A DNA stretch of 64,000 nucleotides from Littorina saxatilis. Lineage: Eukaryota > Mollusca > Gastropoda > Littorinimorpha > Littorinidae. The stretch spans positions 24,351,249 through 24,415,248 of the forward strand of contig NC_090255.1 in NCBI RefSeq assembly GCF_037325665.1. Reading direction: 5' to 3'. The notes under the pieces are model-generated. The model had not been told where the DNA came from. It did no database searches and saw nothing but the letters and a program-made list of their open reading frames with translations. This document shows positions 1-22,500 of this stretch, in pieces; the stretch's first letter is position 1, and each line of letters starts with the position of its first letter. The translations under genes and the position numbers were made by a program.

Positions 1-360
1 TTATATCACAGCGATTACAAAATCTGAAGACATCTAGTTCAGTGACGTCGTTGGTTTTGATGTAAGCTGTACGTTAACGTTGAGCAAAAGATGTAATAGC
101 ACAATCCGTATCAAATTATCTTCGCAGATTATTGTCGTCACTGACGTCAGTCACAGATGATATTATGGCAGACAAACGAAAAAAGCATCCAGGCGCGTAG
201 GATTTGAGATGCATTTAAAAGATCTGACTAACTTTCAGAAAAAGAAGAGAAGAAGAAACAAGAAATAAATGGAACTTCGAGAATGACATTGTGTGTGCAG
301 ACAGAATTAAGACAGACGAGGAATACACAAATTTGTACTCTCTACCTTCAGTTTTTAATG
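1..360. other. Unassigned upstream sequence
   Basis: No coding signal or repeat recognised within this window. Confidence 0.4.
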
Positions 361-1065
361 TTTGTTTGTTTGTTTGTTTGTTTGTTTGTTTGCTTAACGC
401 CCAGCCGACCACGAAGGGCCATATCAGGGCGGTGCTGCTTTGACATAATTATAACGTGCGCCACGCACAATTAAGACGCTGACCCCCCGCGGGTTAGGGG
501 GAAGAATTCAGTTTACACGATGCTCCCCAGCATGTCGTGAGATGCGACTAACGGATTCTGTTTCTCTTTTTTTACCCTTTTGTTAAGTGTTTCTTGTATA
601 GAATATAGTCAATTTTTGTAAAGATTTTAGTCAAGCAGTGTGTAAGAAATGTTAAGTCCTTTGTAGCCTACTGGAAACTTGCATTCTCCCAGTAAGGTAA
701 TATACTGTACGTTGCAAGCCCCTGGAGCAAATTTTTGATTGGTGCTTTTGTGAACAAGAAACAATTGACAAGTGGCTCTATCCCATCTCCCCCCTTTCCC
801 CGTCGCGATATAACCTTCGTTGTTGAAAACGACATTAAACACCAAATAAAGAAAGAAACACAAACAAGACAGAAGTCGCAGCACAGGCTTCATGTCTCAC
901 CCAGTCACTTTTATTCTGACACCGGACCAACCAGTCCCAGCACTAACCCCATGATGCCAGACGCCAGGCGGAGCAGCCACTAGATTGCCAATTTTAAAGT
1001 CTTAGGTATGACCCGGCCGGGGTTCGAACCCACGACCTCCCGCCGATCACGAGTTTTCAGTAATG
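361..1065 (-). repeat. tRNA-derived SINE, family S1, split by another retroposon
   Basis: Reverse-oriented S1: a (GTTT)n tail and 'gcttaacgcccagcc' start at 361-478, and the body resumes near 866 and runs to the tRNA-like head (B-box GGTTCGAACCC on the minus strand near 1020). The outer end of the tRNA head is missing. The break holds an S2 retroposon. Confidence 0.8.
476..862 (+). repeat. S2 retroposon inserted in S1
   Basis: Matches the 20775-21364 copy in reverse; ends with the shared 'gttaaacaccaaataaagaa' tail. It is 5'-truncated relative to that copy. A short CACAA-like duplication flanks it. Confidence 0.75.
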
Positions 1066-2051
1066 ATATAGGCCTAATGAAGTCGAGTCAACTGGGTGTG
1101 TGCAGTTGGGGGGTGAGCTTGTTAAAATGACACGAAAGGTTCCTTGGCCGGGGTAGTTGTTCTTTATCTGCAAGCGAACTTACTAAATGGGAAACACATG
1201 TACTTTTAAATAGCCTTAGGAATATCATTGCACAATACGTAAAAAAGGTATACGGTAGCAAAATCCCTGTTCAGTCACTGAGTCATTTCAACCCCTTCAC
1301 TGACTGAAGTCCCCGCGAGACTGAATAAAAAGCAAAACTCCCATTTGAATCCATGATAATATAATTCGCCCCGTCACCGTGGCAGCGGTCTGTACGTATA
1401 CTACCATTTGTCATCTTGGCACCAGCAGTTCTCATTCTGACACCATATCATTCAGGCATTCTCAGTCACCAGGCTCTCATCATCCCAGTATGTATCACCG
1501 TTCTGAGGATCTGGCACCATTCAGGCATTCTCAGTCACCACTCTCATCATCCTGGTCAGTATGTATCACCATTATGCCGTTCTCAGGATCTGGCACCGAT
1601 CTGGACTGACCCTCCCCAAGCCCCCCCCCCCCCCCCCACCCACCCACCCTACAACACACACCCCGCCGGCACCCGCCTGGAACACTGAGTGTATGTGTGT
1701 CAGTGTGTGTCAGTCACGGTGTGTGTGTGTGTGTGTGTGTGTGTGTGCCAGTGTGGTGAAACGCGGGGTCGTGATTGACGATGGAATGTCACTGCATGAT
1801 CATCACCGAGTCCGAGACTGTAGAGTACACCAGAGACCTATATTTAGAGATCTAATATAGGTATAATATAGGTCTATGAGTACACATACTCTACATTCTC
1901 TGACTGACTCGGTTTCAGCCGGGCTCAGTCGACAATCAGAACACTTTCAAAAGCTTGAACTATAATTTTGCTCACTGTCGGAGAGACAAAACAGTAAACT
2001 GAAAGGTAAACAGGTACAATTAAATGAATGAATACATAAATAAAGAAATAA

Positions 2052-2100
<49 letters not shown>

Positions 2101-2388
2101 TGTGTGTGTGTGTGAGAGAGGGAGAGTTATGTCCCTTCAACACTCTCCTCTTGCTTGAAACGCATTCTGTATCCAGGGCGCAGAATTTGACAAACGTGCG
2201 TCTGCTTCCGTGTTTTTTGCGTCGTCACGCTGTAAACAACGCGGCTGGAGGTAATGCTTGTTGCCAGAGGGTTTGGAATACCTATGCCGATCAATAACTT
2301 GGGGTTTATACTCCTGCGGAAGTGAACGCATGCTTTAACACTGCCATTTTGTAAGGATCGCCTGAACTTTCATAGAAAATTTGAGACA
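1066..2388. other. Intergenic stretch with simple repeats
   Basis: Nothing coding seen. Holds a short tandem of 'ggcattctcagtcacca' units (about 1454-1545), a C-run at 1621, a GT-run at 1720-1747 and a GA/GT-run at 2055-2113. Confidence 0.5.
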
Positions 2389-3035
2389 GTGTCAATTTCT
2401 TTTTTAATGTCCTTGCACCCTTGGGGAAACGACAGGTCGACACCGAGACACAACAGCACATATAATCGATGCATTTATTTTGTTTTAGTGCCCCTTAGTA
2501 CCTTTCTGAACTCCTGCACATATACACCACATCACGCACACTCAGATCATCCGCTGACAACAGGCTATTCAAAGTTGAGCGCTTCAACAGGAAGCATGCA
2601 GCACGGAGCAAGAAGCTTCTGTTGTGCTGCACCACCATTCTGGAACTCTCTTCCTTTCTTTGTCAGACACTGCACCTCTCTCAGCTCTTTCAAACAACAG
2701 TTGAACAGTTTCTTTTTTCACACAATACTACACCAACCCGGCCTAATGTCTTTTCCATAAATTTCATTTCTGCACATACTCCTCTCCCACAAAGTTGGCA
2801 TGATTATTGAAAGGGTTCGCTGGGGTATGTGTGTATATATAGTGTGTATATATAGCATATATATATATATGAATATTGTGTGAACAGTACATGTGATGAT
2901 TTTTGTCCGTATGGTTAATTGTTTTATGTATAGGGTGTACATTTATGTGTTCTATTCTGTATATAATATGTTCTTTTGTAAAGGGCCTATAGAGCCATAG
3001 GTTAGGCACTTAAAAATGTCCAGTCATTACTATTA
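2389..3035 (+). mobile_element. LINE 3' fragment (CR1/L2-like)
   Basis: The frame near 2590-2745 reads GARSFCCAAPPFWNSLPFFV and SLSSFKQQLNSFFF, the conserved close of CR1/L2-type reverse-transcriptase proteins ('aP.lWNsLP..ir...s...FK..Lk..lf'). It ends in 'attactattattaat', the ATT-type tail of that group. Confidence 0.65.
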
Positions 3036-3411
3036 TTAATCACAAGCGGATCACAAACAGAGGGTGGGGGGGGGGGGGGGGGGTCATGGGGAGAACTAGT
3101 GTAGCAGCTTCCAAAATTAAATGCATTTTTCTCTTTACAATTGCAGCATACAAACCAGAAAACTATAACCAAGTGTAACACCATACTAGCTAGTCTACTA
3201 CAAGTACACAAATAGACCTTTTCAGCATCTGAGCAGCTCTCTCGAGATATATCCGCAAGACGTACCCTTTGTTATGCCTCGAAAGTTGCGAGAACTATAC
3301 GATCTTTGGCCTTCGTGGCTCTCGTGAGATAGCCTACCAAAATGCTTTAATTGCTATGCTCTGAAGTTTGCGAGAGCTTGGAATACCAATAGGGTTTATT
3401 GTTTCAGGGCA

Positions 3412-13692
<10,281 letters not shown>

Positions 13693-14410
13693 TGAATGAA
13701 TATATCATAATTATTTGTTTTAATATATTGAAAACGTTATGAAACCTGGGTTGTGAATGCACGTAAGCTTAAAGTATTATGAGCAAGATTCTGTATCAAT
13801 CAATGTTTGTGTGGTTTATACTGGAGTTTTTGCTTGAAGTCACGGTTTGATTTGGTGAGAGCTTGGATGCAAGTGTTTCTGTGACCGTTTTGGGCGAATT
13901 TTTGTTGTTAGGAACGCTTTTTTCTACTGCTGATGTTCTTTATTGCTGCCATTCAGATTTTTTGTTTAATGTGTCAATGGACTTTTGCATAAGCATGTGG
14001 AATGAAAGTGTGTGAGAGAGAGAGAGAGTTTTGTATTAGCATTATTTTTGTAAAATCTTTTCGTTTGATCTGGGTTTATCCACATTAACATTTTATCATC
14101 ATTTCACACTTTTTTTGTGAAGAGTTAGAATTTTCTACGTTTCACATCCTGTGAAATATAAAGTGTGTGTGGTGGAGAGCAACAATTGTCAGTTTTTTCC
14201 ATCCAAATTAAACGTGTTTGTGAAATAATGAGCTCCGAGACACAAGCTGATAGGTAGAGTTGAGCAACTTTTTGTACCATTTAATATTTACATACCCCCC
14301 TGTTGTATGCTTGTTATGTGTATGTGTGCGTTAATTGACATTGCGTACTTGTATCCAAAACACATTCCAATCATTGATCATTTGTAATAAATTATGCAAA
14401 CAAAATCCAT
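13693..14410 (+). other. Probable 3' untranslated region of the amine oxidase
   Basis: No mobile element is evident here and the sequence is AT-rich. A canonical AATAAA lies at 14386-14391. The true cleavage site is not visible. Confidence 0.45.
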
Positions 14411-15136
14411 AACATTATTTTGAATATTTTCAAATGAAAAACAAACAAGACAATAACCTGTTTGGTAAATGAATGTGAGTACATGAAAAAATGTAATGTG
14501 CAATTTGGAAAGTGAATGCGAGTACATGATGCAATTTATGTGCAATTTGGAAAGTGAATGCAAGTACATGAAAGAATTTATTTGCAATAAGAAACAGTGC
14601 ACACACAAAATATGTGTACCATCATTCACCCAAGCAATAGACATTCAGCAAACGGTTGTCTCCTTTATTTTCTGTTGTTTTTTCACAGAAATTCAACATA
14701 ATCATATAACAAAACCTGCGAGACTCCAACATGTACACTCGTGAAATGTACACAACCCAGGATCAAAACAAAGGCACCAGATCATCAGTGTGTTCCCTTT
14801 AGAACAAGTCGAGATGCATCAGTTAATCTAGCCTTGCTTTCAACTTTCCGACACTCTTAAAATTGCAGAACAGAAAGGATAGAAAACAAAATGAGCAAAA
14901 ACATAAAAATGCTAACATTGATTGGAAAAAAAAGAGTGCACCAAGATGCACCAAGGATATAAAAGCTGAAGCCACATTCCAGAGCCGTTTTGATTCATTT
15001 GTACTTGGCTAACTTCATATTAAAAGAATAAAAGAAATTGCGCTAAAAACGACACGCAAACTAACTGAAAACTAAACAAGTCAACAGATCAAGGATTTAA
15101 AAGCTGAGGCCACACCCACACCCACCACCAACACAA
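14411..15136. other. Convergent intergenic DNA, left part
   Basis: Short direct repeats of 'aatgtgcaatttggaaagtg' (14490-14575). No gene recognised. Confidence 0.4.
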
Positions 15137-15743
15137 AACAAGAAGGGCAAAGCCCATACGACTCACATGCTTGACCTTGACCTTTACATGACCTTCAGCT
15201 AAACCTAGCAATGACACTGCTTTACACATTTTTCCTACCAAAATACATGTGACCTTGACCCAAGGTCAAGGTTATCCAAGGTCATGCAACACAAAGCTGT
15301 TAATTCAAGACATAGGAAGTACAATGGTGCTTATTGGCTCTTTCTACCATGAGATATGGTCACTTTTAGTGGTTCACTACCTTATTTTGGTCATTTCATA
15401 AGGGTCAAAGTGACCTTGACCTTGATCATATGTGACCAAATGTGTCTCATGATGAAAGCATAACATGTGCCCCACATAATTTTTAAGTTTGAAACAGTTA
15501 TCTTCCATAGTTCAGGGTCAAGGTCACTTCAAAATATGTATACAATCCAACTTTGAAGAGCTCCTGTGACCTTGACCTTGAAGCAAGATAAACCAAACTG
15601 GTATCAAAAGATGGGGCTTACTTTGCCCTATATATCATATATAGGTGAGGTATTAAATCTCAAAAACTTCAGAGACAAGAGGCGAAGCCTTCAAGGCTCA
15701 CGTAAGAAATCGGCAAACAGTAACACAAACTCAATCACTCCGT

Positions 15744-15777
<34 letters not shown>

Positions 15778-16304
15778 GCATAGGTGAAACTGTGCAAGAA
15801 AGCGAGACACTAGATCTAGATCTGTCTGTCTGCATGTAGCCTACTTACAGGGACACGACTGCCAACTAGTCTCGGCCCGCTCAAAAAAACAATGACCGAG
15901 ACTTTCGGTAATTCCTTCGCGTGACGTCAAACCCTCTTACGTCATAATGTGACGTCAATGTAATGTGACGTCTTCAAATGTTAGAGTTTCTACCACATAC
16001 ATACATACGCACAGACAGACAAAAGTTAGCATCGAATAGGCTACACTTACGTGAGCCAAAAATGCGGAAAATGCGAAAAATAGCTGTTTTTTAGACATTT
16101 ATGGCCCCTGCGACCTAGACCTTGAAGCAAGGTCAAGATGCTATGTATGTTTTTTGGGGCCTTGTCATCATACACCATCTTGCCAAATTTGGTACTGATA
16201 GACTGAATAGTGTCCAAGAAATATCCAACGTTAAAGTTTTCCGGACGGACGAACGACTCGGGTGAGTACATAGACTCACTTTTGCTTCGCATGTGAGTCA
16301 AAAA
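15137..16304 (-). mobile_element. Helitron2/Helentron-like element, family K, copy 1 (carries an L insertion)
   Basis: Left end AACAAGAAGGGCAAAGCCC, right end GCATGTGAGTCAAAAA. The perfect 11-bp pair GACTCACATGC / GCATGTGAGTC sits inside the left end and at the right end. The interior is full of TGACCT half-sites. Copy 2 (39834-40689) lacks the L insert and shows the empty site. Confidence 0.65.
15675..16062 (-). mobile_element. Family L element, copy 2, inserted in K
   Basis: Same termini as 7069-7533 (GGCTCACGTAAG / CTTACGTGAGCC). Comparison with the uninterrupted K copy shows insertion in a run of A without any target duplication. Confidence 0.7.
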
Positions 16305-16897
16305 GGGAAGAGCTGAGAAACAAAAATAGAATACCCATCTGCACACTGTCAAACTGTTACAGGGAAAAATAAACTTCAAACTCAAAACCAAAAGCCTTCA
16401 TTGATGTGTCGTAATTACAACATCACAAAAACTCGGTACAAAATGTAACAGTCATAATGGCATCCAGGGACCCCTTTCTTCCCCCTGGCCAAAACAAAAT
16501 CAACTCCAGGTCACTGCAAAACACGCACACCTGCTGCATGTATAAGTTCCTATAAGTTTTCTATAAGTTCATTTCGTAGGGGTGCTGGAAACAACTAGCA
16601 ACTTTAGATTTTTTTTCTCTCTCTGTTCTGGGTATATCAAGTGCAGTACTTAGAAATCTGGGCAATGAAAAAGGTGCTACAATTGTACCATCCCATATTC
16701 TGTAAGAACTTATGGCTAGACAGTATATAAAAGTTACCTCTGATCAACTTCAATTTATTCCAGACAGACTGTGTGTCTGAAGGATGTCACAAGCTAAATG
16801 AAAACTTTATGTAGATTACAAAAACATTAAAGAAAAATGGCACTTCAGTCAACATTCCTTTGAAAATAAAATGATCAAAAACACATACACACACACA

Positions 16898-16930
<33 letters not shown>

Positions 16931-18785
16931 TCACACACACAAAGGCCTCCGTTTAAAAACAATAAAAATAGTCTCTGCCAAAGCGAGCACCGAGGGGTAA
17001 GAAAAATTAAAAAAAAGTAAACAGCTACAACAGTACTACACAACCACTGCAGCAGTTATGCACACACAAAAATAAAGCAAAAAAACAAAACAAACTGAAA
17101 ACAAAACAAAAATGATGCAGATCTACAAAGAAGGTACTGCCAACATAGAAAAACAAATGAAAGCATGAAAGAAAGTGTGTCGTAGAAAGCAAGTGCAGGC
17201 ATAGCTTGGTGGGCTCCTCTCTCCACCCGTCTTTCTCAACTGTGGACTGTCCTTATTCTGTCACATGCTATGATGCTAAGGGTTCCCTGTATAAGCAAAA
17301 GCATGAAGGAATTGTGAGCATAAATGATACAAGCAGAAGCAAAAAAGATGTGATGCTATGCTAGTACCGTAAACTACCTTGTCTACGCCCAGTATCAAGT
17401 AAACGCCCACCCCCTACTTTTGGTCAAATTCTGCGCACAGGGTACAGCAGCTAGCAAACGCCCAACCCCCATTTTCGATCATTAGAGTAAAAGGAAATTA
17501 AAAAAAAGATTGTGTGTGTGTGAGAGAATGAGAGAGAGGAACGTCAGTTTTGTGCAGGAACGCATCCTTTGAACTCTTCCATACAAGTGACCAATATATC
17601 GTTATTCTAGCAAAGGAACTGCTCCTTCTAAGGTTATAGTACCTAGTAAACGCCCACACCCATCTCATGCAATCCTCAGTCTTATTACTCTTGCATTTGT
17701 CACAAAACAAGAAATGTACACACACACACACAGTTTAACCACACACACAAAATAAGAAAGAAATAGATTAAAATTGCCAATAAAAGTTATCCAATGGTGA
17801 AAAGTTGACTCATCCTTTACCATTTTATGGCCTTGATGTGGCCACAGTCCTTTTCATGCCATCAACAATCTGCGAGACTTAATGCACAATTATCGTATTG
17901 CGACACGACAAATCATGTACCTGATGCAGGATTCTATTCCTGCATCATGGCACACACACGTGACTTTTACACTCATCCTTCTTCAAGTCCTTGCATGGAG
18001 ATAAGAGAAAATCAAGGTTGCTAATTATTTATGGCACACATCTTCTGAGACTGTTGCTTTTAAAGGAAAATCAAGGTAAATGCCAATTATGGCACACATC
18101 TTATGAGGCTGTTGTTTTTACACTCGCATGATACAACTTGTTTGCTGAATGATGAAATGATTTATTATTTTCTTGTGTCGGTTTCTGTGGGACACAAAAC
18201 CCATTGATAGTATCCATATATGCAGCTAGTGATACGTGTTATATATTCAGCTCACAAACCAGTGTTAACAACAACACACACTCAACAACAACAAACGTGC
18301 GAGCGCACACACATGCACTCAAATAAACAGAACAAGACATGCACTGGGAATGGCGTGAAACTGCGCAAATTACCCTAAATAATGTGAAAATGTAAAACGT
18401 GTTTGTTTTGTTTTGGTATTGGTCGAAGAGCAAATCAGTGGAGTACAGCAACAATTATAAATGGACTTTAATTAAAAATCATCAACTTTTGCCTTGTGGA
18501 ATTAAAACTGTGAGTTATGAAACAGACTGCAAAAAAGTCTGAAAGTGGCTGAACAAATAATATCATCATACTCTTCGTGAAAACACACTGCGATTTCTTT
18601 GAACTGAAGTTCATTTTTTTATACCCATTTTTTATTTTTTTTGAGGTTTACTTTTGTGAAAAGCTGCAGTGGCTCATAAAAATGAAAGAAAATATGAAAG
18701 TCAATTTACAAGCTGGCATCTTATTAAAAAGGTGAAGTGAGTGCACACAAAATTAAACTGTCAATAACCTGGGATAATGTCATTT
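16305..18785. other. Convergent intergenic DNA, right part
   Basis: No gene seen. Holds CT/CA simple repeats (16885-16942), 'agtaaacgcccac' repeats at 17390-17660 that look like a degraded MITE, and paired 'ggcacacatctt' segments near 18030-18110. May include 3' untranslated sequence of the TRANK1-like gene, but no polyadenylation signal could be assigned. Confidence 0.4.
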
Positions 18786-18968
18786 TTTTGGTTTTTTTGT
18801 TTGCTTAACGCCCAGTCCACCACGAAGGGTGATATGAGGGCGGTGCTGCTTTGACATTTAACGTGCGCCACACACAAGACAGAAGTCGCAGCACAGGCTT
18901 CATGTCTCACCCAGTCACATTATTCTGACACCGGACCAACCAGTCCTAGCACTAACCCCAATTTGGCA
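18786..18968 (-). repeat. SINE family S1 fragment
   Basis: Tail side of S1 ('gcttaacgcccagtcc' to 'ccagtcctagcactaacccc'). The tRNA head is missing. Confidence 0.7.
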
Positions 18969-19221
18969 TGTCATGCCAGATAATCAAACCACACACAAAA
19001 CTGAGACAAACACTACAGAAGTGCGAGTGCTTATTAAGATTTGCCCTTAAACCTACAGTAAATCCTATGATTTTGCTCTTTTTTTTTCCGGTACACCTTC
19101 AACCTCCCTCCACACACTATAAAAAAGATGGATTTATCACATGAGAACTGCCCAGTCTTTCATTCATTTCAGTTTAAACAGAAAATAAAAATTTGAATTT
19201 AAACAAAAACACACACAGGCA

Positions 19222-19539
19222 TTAACGCCTGAATCTGGGCGGCAGGTCGCCTTTCCCAAACTGATCATCTGGGTGACCTTTGTACTCATGACCCCTGTGA
19301 TCTCCATGACCTCCACCCCTACCTCGGAAAACTCGACCTCGACCTCTGCCCCTTCCGCGATTGGCTCCTCCTCCGGCTACTCCTCTGGACGCGTTGGCAT
19401 TGGGCCCGGCGGCTTGGAGGGGTCTGTCGACGACGTCGAGGATTTCGTTCATCTGCGAGTCCTCCACCATCCCTTCCATCAACCTTTCCTGGTGCTGCTG
19501 TTCGGCTTCTCTGGCGGCCGTCTTCTGTTTCTGCATCTC
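19222..19539 (-). CDS. TRANK1-like terminal exon: Gly/Arg-rich tail
   Basis: 105 codons plus TAA. A Gln/Glu-rich helix is followed by a run of RG and RGG repeats (NRGRGRGRGRVF, FRGRGGGHGD), ending PPRFRR. RGG tails usually bind RNA or are arginine-methylated; that role here is inference. Acceptor CCCCAG. Confidence 0.86.
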   Translation of the reverse strand, partial: EMQKQKTAAREAEQQHQERLMEGMVEDSQMNEILDVVDRPLQAAGPNANASRGVAGGGANRGRGRGRGRVFRGRGGGHGDHRGHEYKGHPDDQFGKGDLPPRFRR

Positions 19540-22500
19540 CTGGGGGAATAGATGGTCAATTTTGTCACATATTGTAAATGGGAATCGAACATTTTAATAA
19601 TAAATTTTTATTTCATCAATATACTTACCCAACTCACATATAGCAATTTACTTCAGTTTAGTGCTAGGATGCTGAACTAACGCATCACCCTTGTAAGGGG
19701 GGAAGTAACCCTAAACAAGAAGAGCAAACGCTCGATCGAGTCACTTTCGCAGTTCTGAATATTATTTGAGGCATCAGATGGACAGGAAGAAATTGCTATT
19801 CACAACACAATACAGATGTAAATAATTTGATGTAAAGAATAATCCTATAAAGTTTGAATCAAATCCGATGAATAGTTTCAGAGATATGATATTTCAATTT
19901 TTTTCCTTCAAGACATACCTGTGACCTTGAAAAAGGTCAAAGGTCACCAAAGCAGACGTCAAAGTGTAGAGGTCACTGGGAGTCACGTTCACATAAAATT
20001 TGAGCCCGGTCACTTTTATAGTTTCCGAGAAAAGCCCAACGTTAAGTTGTGTGTTGCCGAACAGAAAAGGCTAGTTATCTCCCTTGTTTTTCTGATAACG
20101 TTCGTAAAAGGCTACAGATGTAAATACTTTGATGTAAAGAATAATCCTACAAAGTTTCAATCACATCCGATGAACTTTGTCAAAGATATAAAATGTCTAA
20201 TTTTTCCTTTGACGCTGACCTGTGACCTTGAAAAAGGTCAAAGGTCAACGAAACCATCGTTAAAGTGTAGAGGTCATTGGAGGTCACGACTAAACAAAAT
20301 ATGAGCCGGATCGCTTTGATAGTTTCCGAGAAAAGTCCAACGTTAAGGTGGTGTCTATGGACGGCCGGCCGGACGGCCGGCCGGCCGGACAGACTAACAC
20401 TGACCGATTACATAGAGTCACTTTTTCTCAAGTGACTCAAAAAAACGGCCTTGACCGGTCAAAGGTCAGAGCCAGGTCGAGGCTACCTCCCTGCATGCAT
20501 TGCGCAAGCATGGTCTCGCCACCATATTGGATTAATTCCGCCTGAAGCGAACTTCTCTTTTTTAGAGAATCTATAGCGGGGTAGGCGGGCGGGACTTTAC
20601 GATGTGAGTTGGGTAAGTTTATTAATCAAATGAAAATTTATTATCAAAATGTTCGATTAAATTACATATCTTATCCCAACTCACATATAGCAGATTGCTA
20701 ATTAAGGTGGTGGGATGCTCACCCTATGAACTAGGCAATAATTGCCCTGCTGCTACCATTGCTGGTAGCGCATTCTTTCTTTATTTGGTGTTTAACGTCG
20801 TTTTCAACCACGAAGGTTATATCGCGACGAGGGAAAGGGGGGAGATGGGATAGGGGAAAGGGGGGAGATGGGATAGAGCCACTTGTTAAGTGTTTCTTGT
20901 TCACAAAAGCACTAATCAAAAAATTGCTCCAGGGGCTTGCAACGTAGTACAATATATGACCTTACTGGGAGAATGCAAGTTTCCAGTACAAAGGACTAAA
21001 CATTTCTTACATACTGCTTGACTAAAATCTTTACAAACATTGACTATATTCTATACAAGAACCACTTAACAAGGGTAAAAAGAGAAACAGAATCCGTCAG
21101 TCGCCTCTTACGACATGCGGGGTGCAGAGAAATAAGGATGTGGAAAAGAAGACTTTTGGTAAGTGAAATAAAGGTGATGGATCCAGTCAGATAGAGACAA
21201 CAAGAAAAGAATTGGAAAACTGCAGGGAATAGTAGGGAGAGTTTTCTTGGAAGGAAATATAGGTGAAAGGACTGGTAAGGCAGAAATAAGACAAAAGAAG
21301 AGAAGTAAAGGAGTGGGGTAGCTTAGTATAAACACTCCCGCCGCGTGAAGGCGACCCCATGGGAGCTGGTAGCGCATTGGTACCGTCCTGTCGCGCACTG
21401 GAAATGTCGCGCAGGTTAAGGTATTTTTGATACAGGAAGTTAATGACCCTTGGACAACGAACAAAATGATACAAAATGTTGTCTAGTTTGTTTTAAGACG
21501 CGACGACTGTGCAGAGCCAAAGTCCGGAGACAGCTTTCGCGACATTTTTTGAAAACAACCCATATGCGAGTTGGGATAAGAAATGTAATTTCATCTATAT
21601 TTAGTCCAAGAAACCTTAAGGGCTACCTGTAAAAGTTGCTACAGTGTAAGCGTTCCTTTGACAAAGGCAAGGTCTTAAAAGGGGGAAGTCTTGAATCAAC
21701 TACACCTCCTCCAGGCGCTACCATTTTTTTTTCATTTTTTTTTTTCATTACTAATTTAAATTCCAATCCACTGTTATCAGCATTAAGGAGTGAGTGAAAG
21801 TGGTAGCTCAGTAATGGTAAAGCACTGGACTTGTGATCCTCGGGTCACAGGTTCGAATCGTAGATGTGACGGACACAGACTATCCGCAAGTACCTCACCA
21901 CAGATGCTACCGCCAAACTGGTCACTTCCACCATTCTCTCACGTCTTGACTATTGTAACTCTCTCTTGGCGGGTCTTCCCTCTTCTTCTATCTCTCGTCT
22001 CCAACGCATTCAAAATAGCTCTGCCCGTCTTGTCTTACGAAAGAAAAAGAGAGACCATATCACCCCCCTCCTAAATCAGCTCCACTGGTTGCCCGTTCCT
22101 GCCCGTATCACATACAAAATCAACACTCTCACCTACAAATGCCTCCATGGTCTCGCCCCTGCCTATCTCTCTGATTCTCTCTCTCTCTATGTCCCTTCAC
22201 GAGCACTCAGATCATCTGCCGACTCCCTTAAACTCAACATCCCCCACACCAAACTCAAAACAGCAGGTCAACGCTCATTTTCTTTCCAAGCACGAAGCCA
22301 ATGGAACACACTACCTCTCCCCCTCCGTCAACAACAGTCCCTCGAATCATTCAAATCTGCACTCAAGATATTCCTTTTTTCCAAATAATCCATGCATTCT
22401 ACACTGCCCACCCCCATCCCACCCTGAATAACTGTACATATTTAATGGTTGATAGTGGGTGTGTGTTAGTGACTCTAAGTCTCCGTGTGTGTGAATGAGT

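Larger units (their letters stand above)
19585..21620. mobile_element. F-family element(s) with J and S2 inserted
   Basis: Left end 'ttattttaataataaa'-like AT terminus then 'atacttacccaactcacat'. In the middle (20603-20700) lies an inverted pair facing outward, 'atgtgagttgggtaag' and 'ttatcccaactcacat'. Right end 'cgagttgggataagaaatg' (21550-21570). A family J element and an S2 retroposon are nested inside. Starts about 45 bp from the acceptor of the last TRANK1-like exon. Confidence 0.55.

Noticed and set aside
19273-19597. Open frames on the + strand opposite the last TRANK1-like exon
   Set aside because: Antisense shadows of the GC-rich RGG exon; the minus frame has splice sites and fits the gene.
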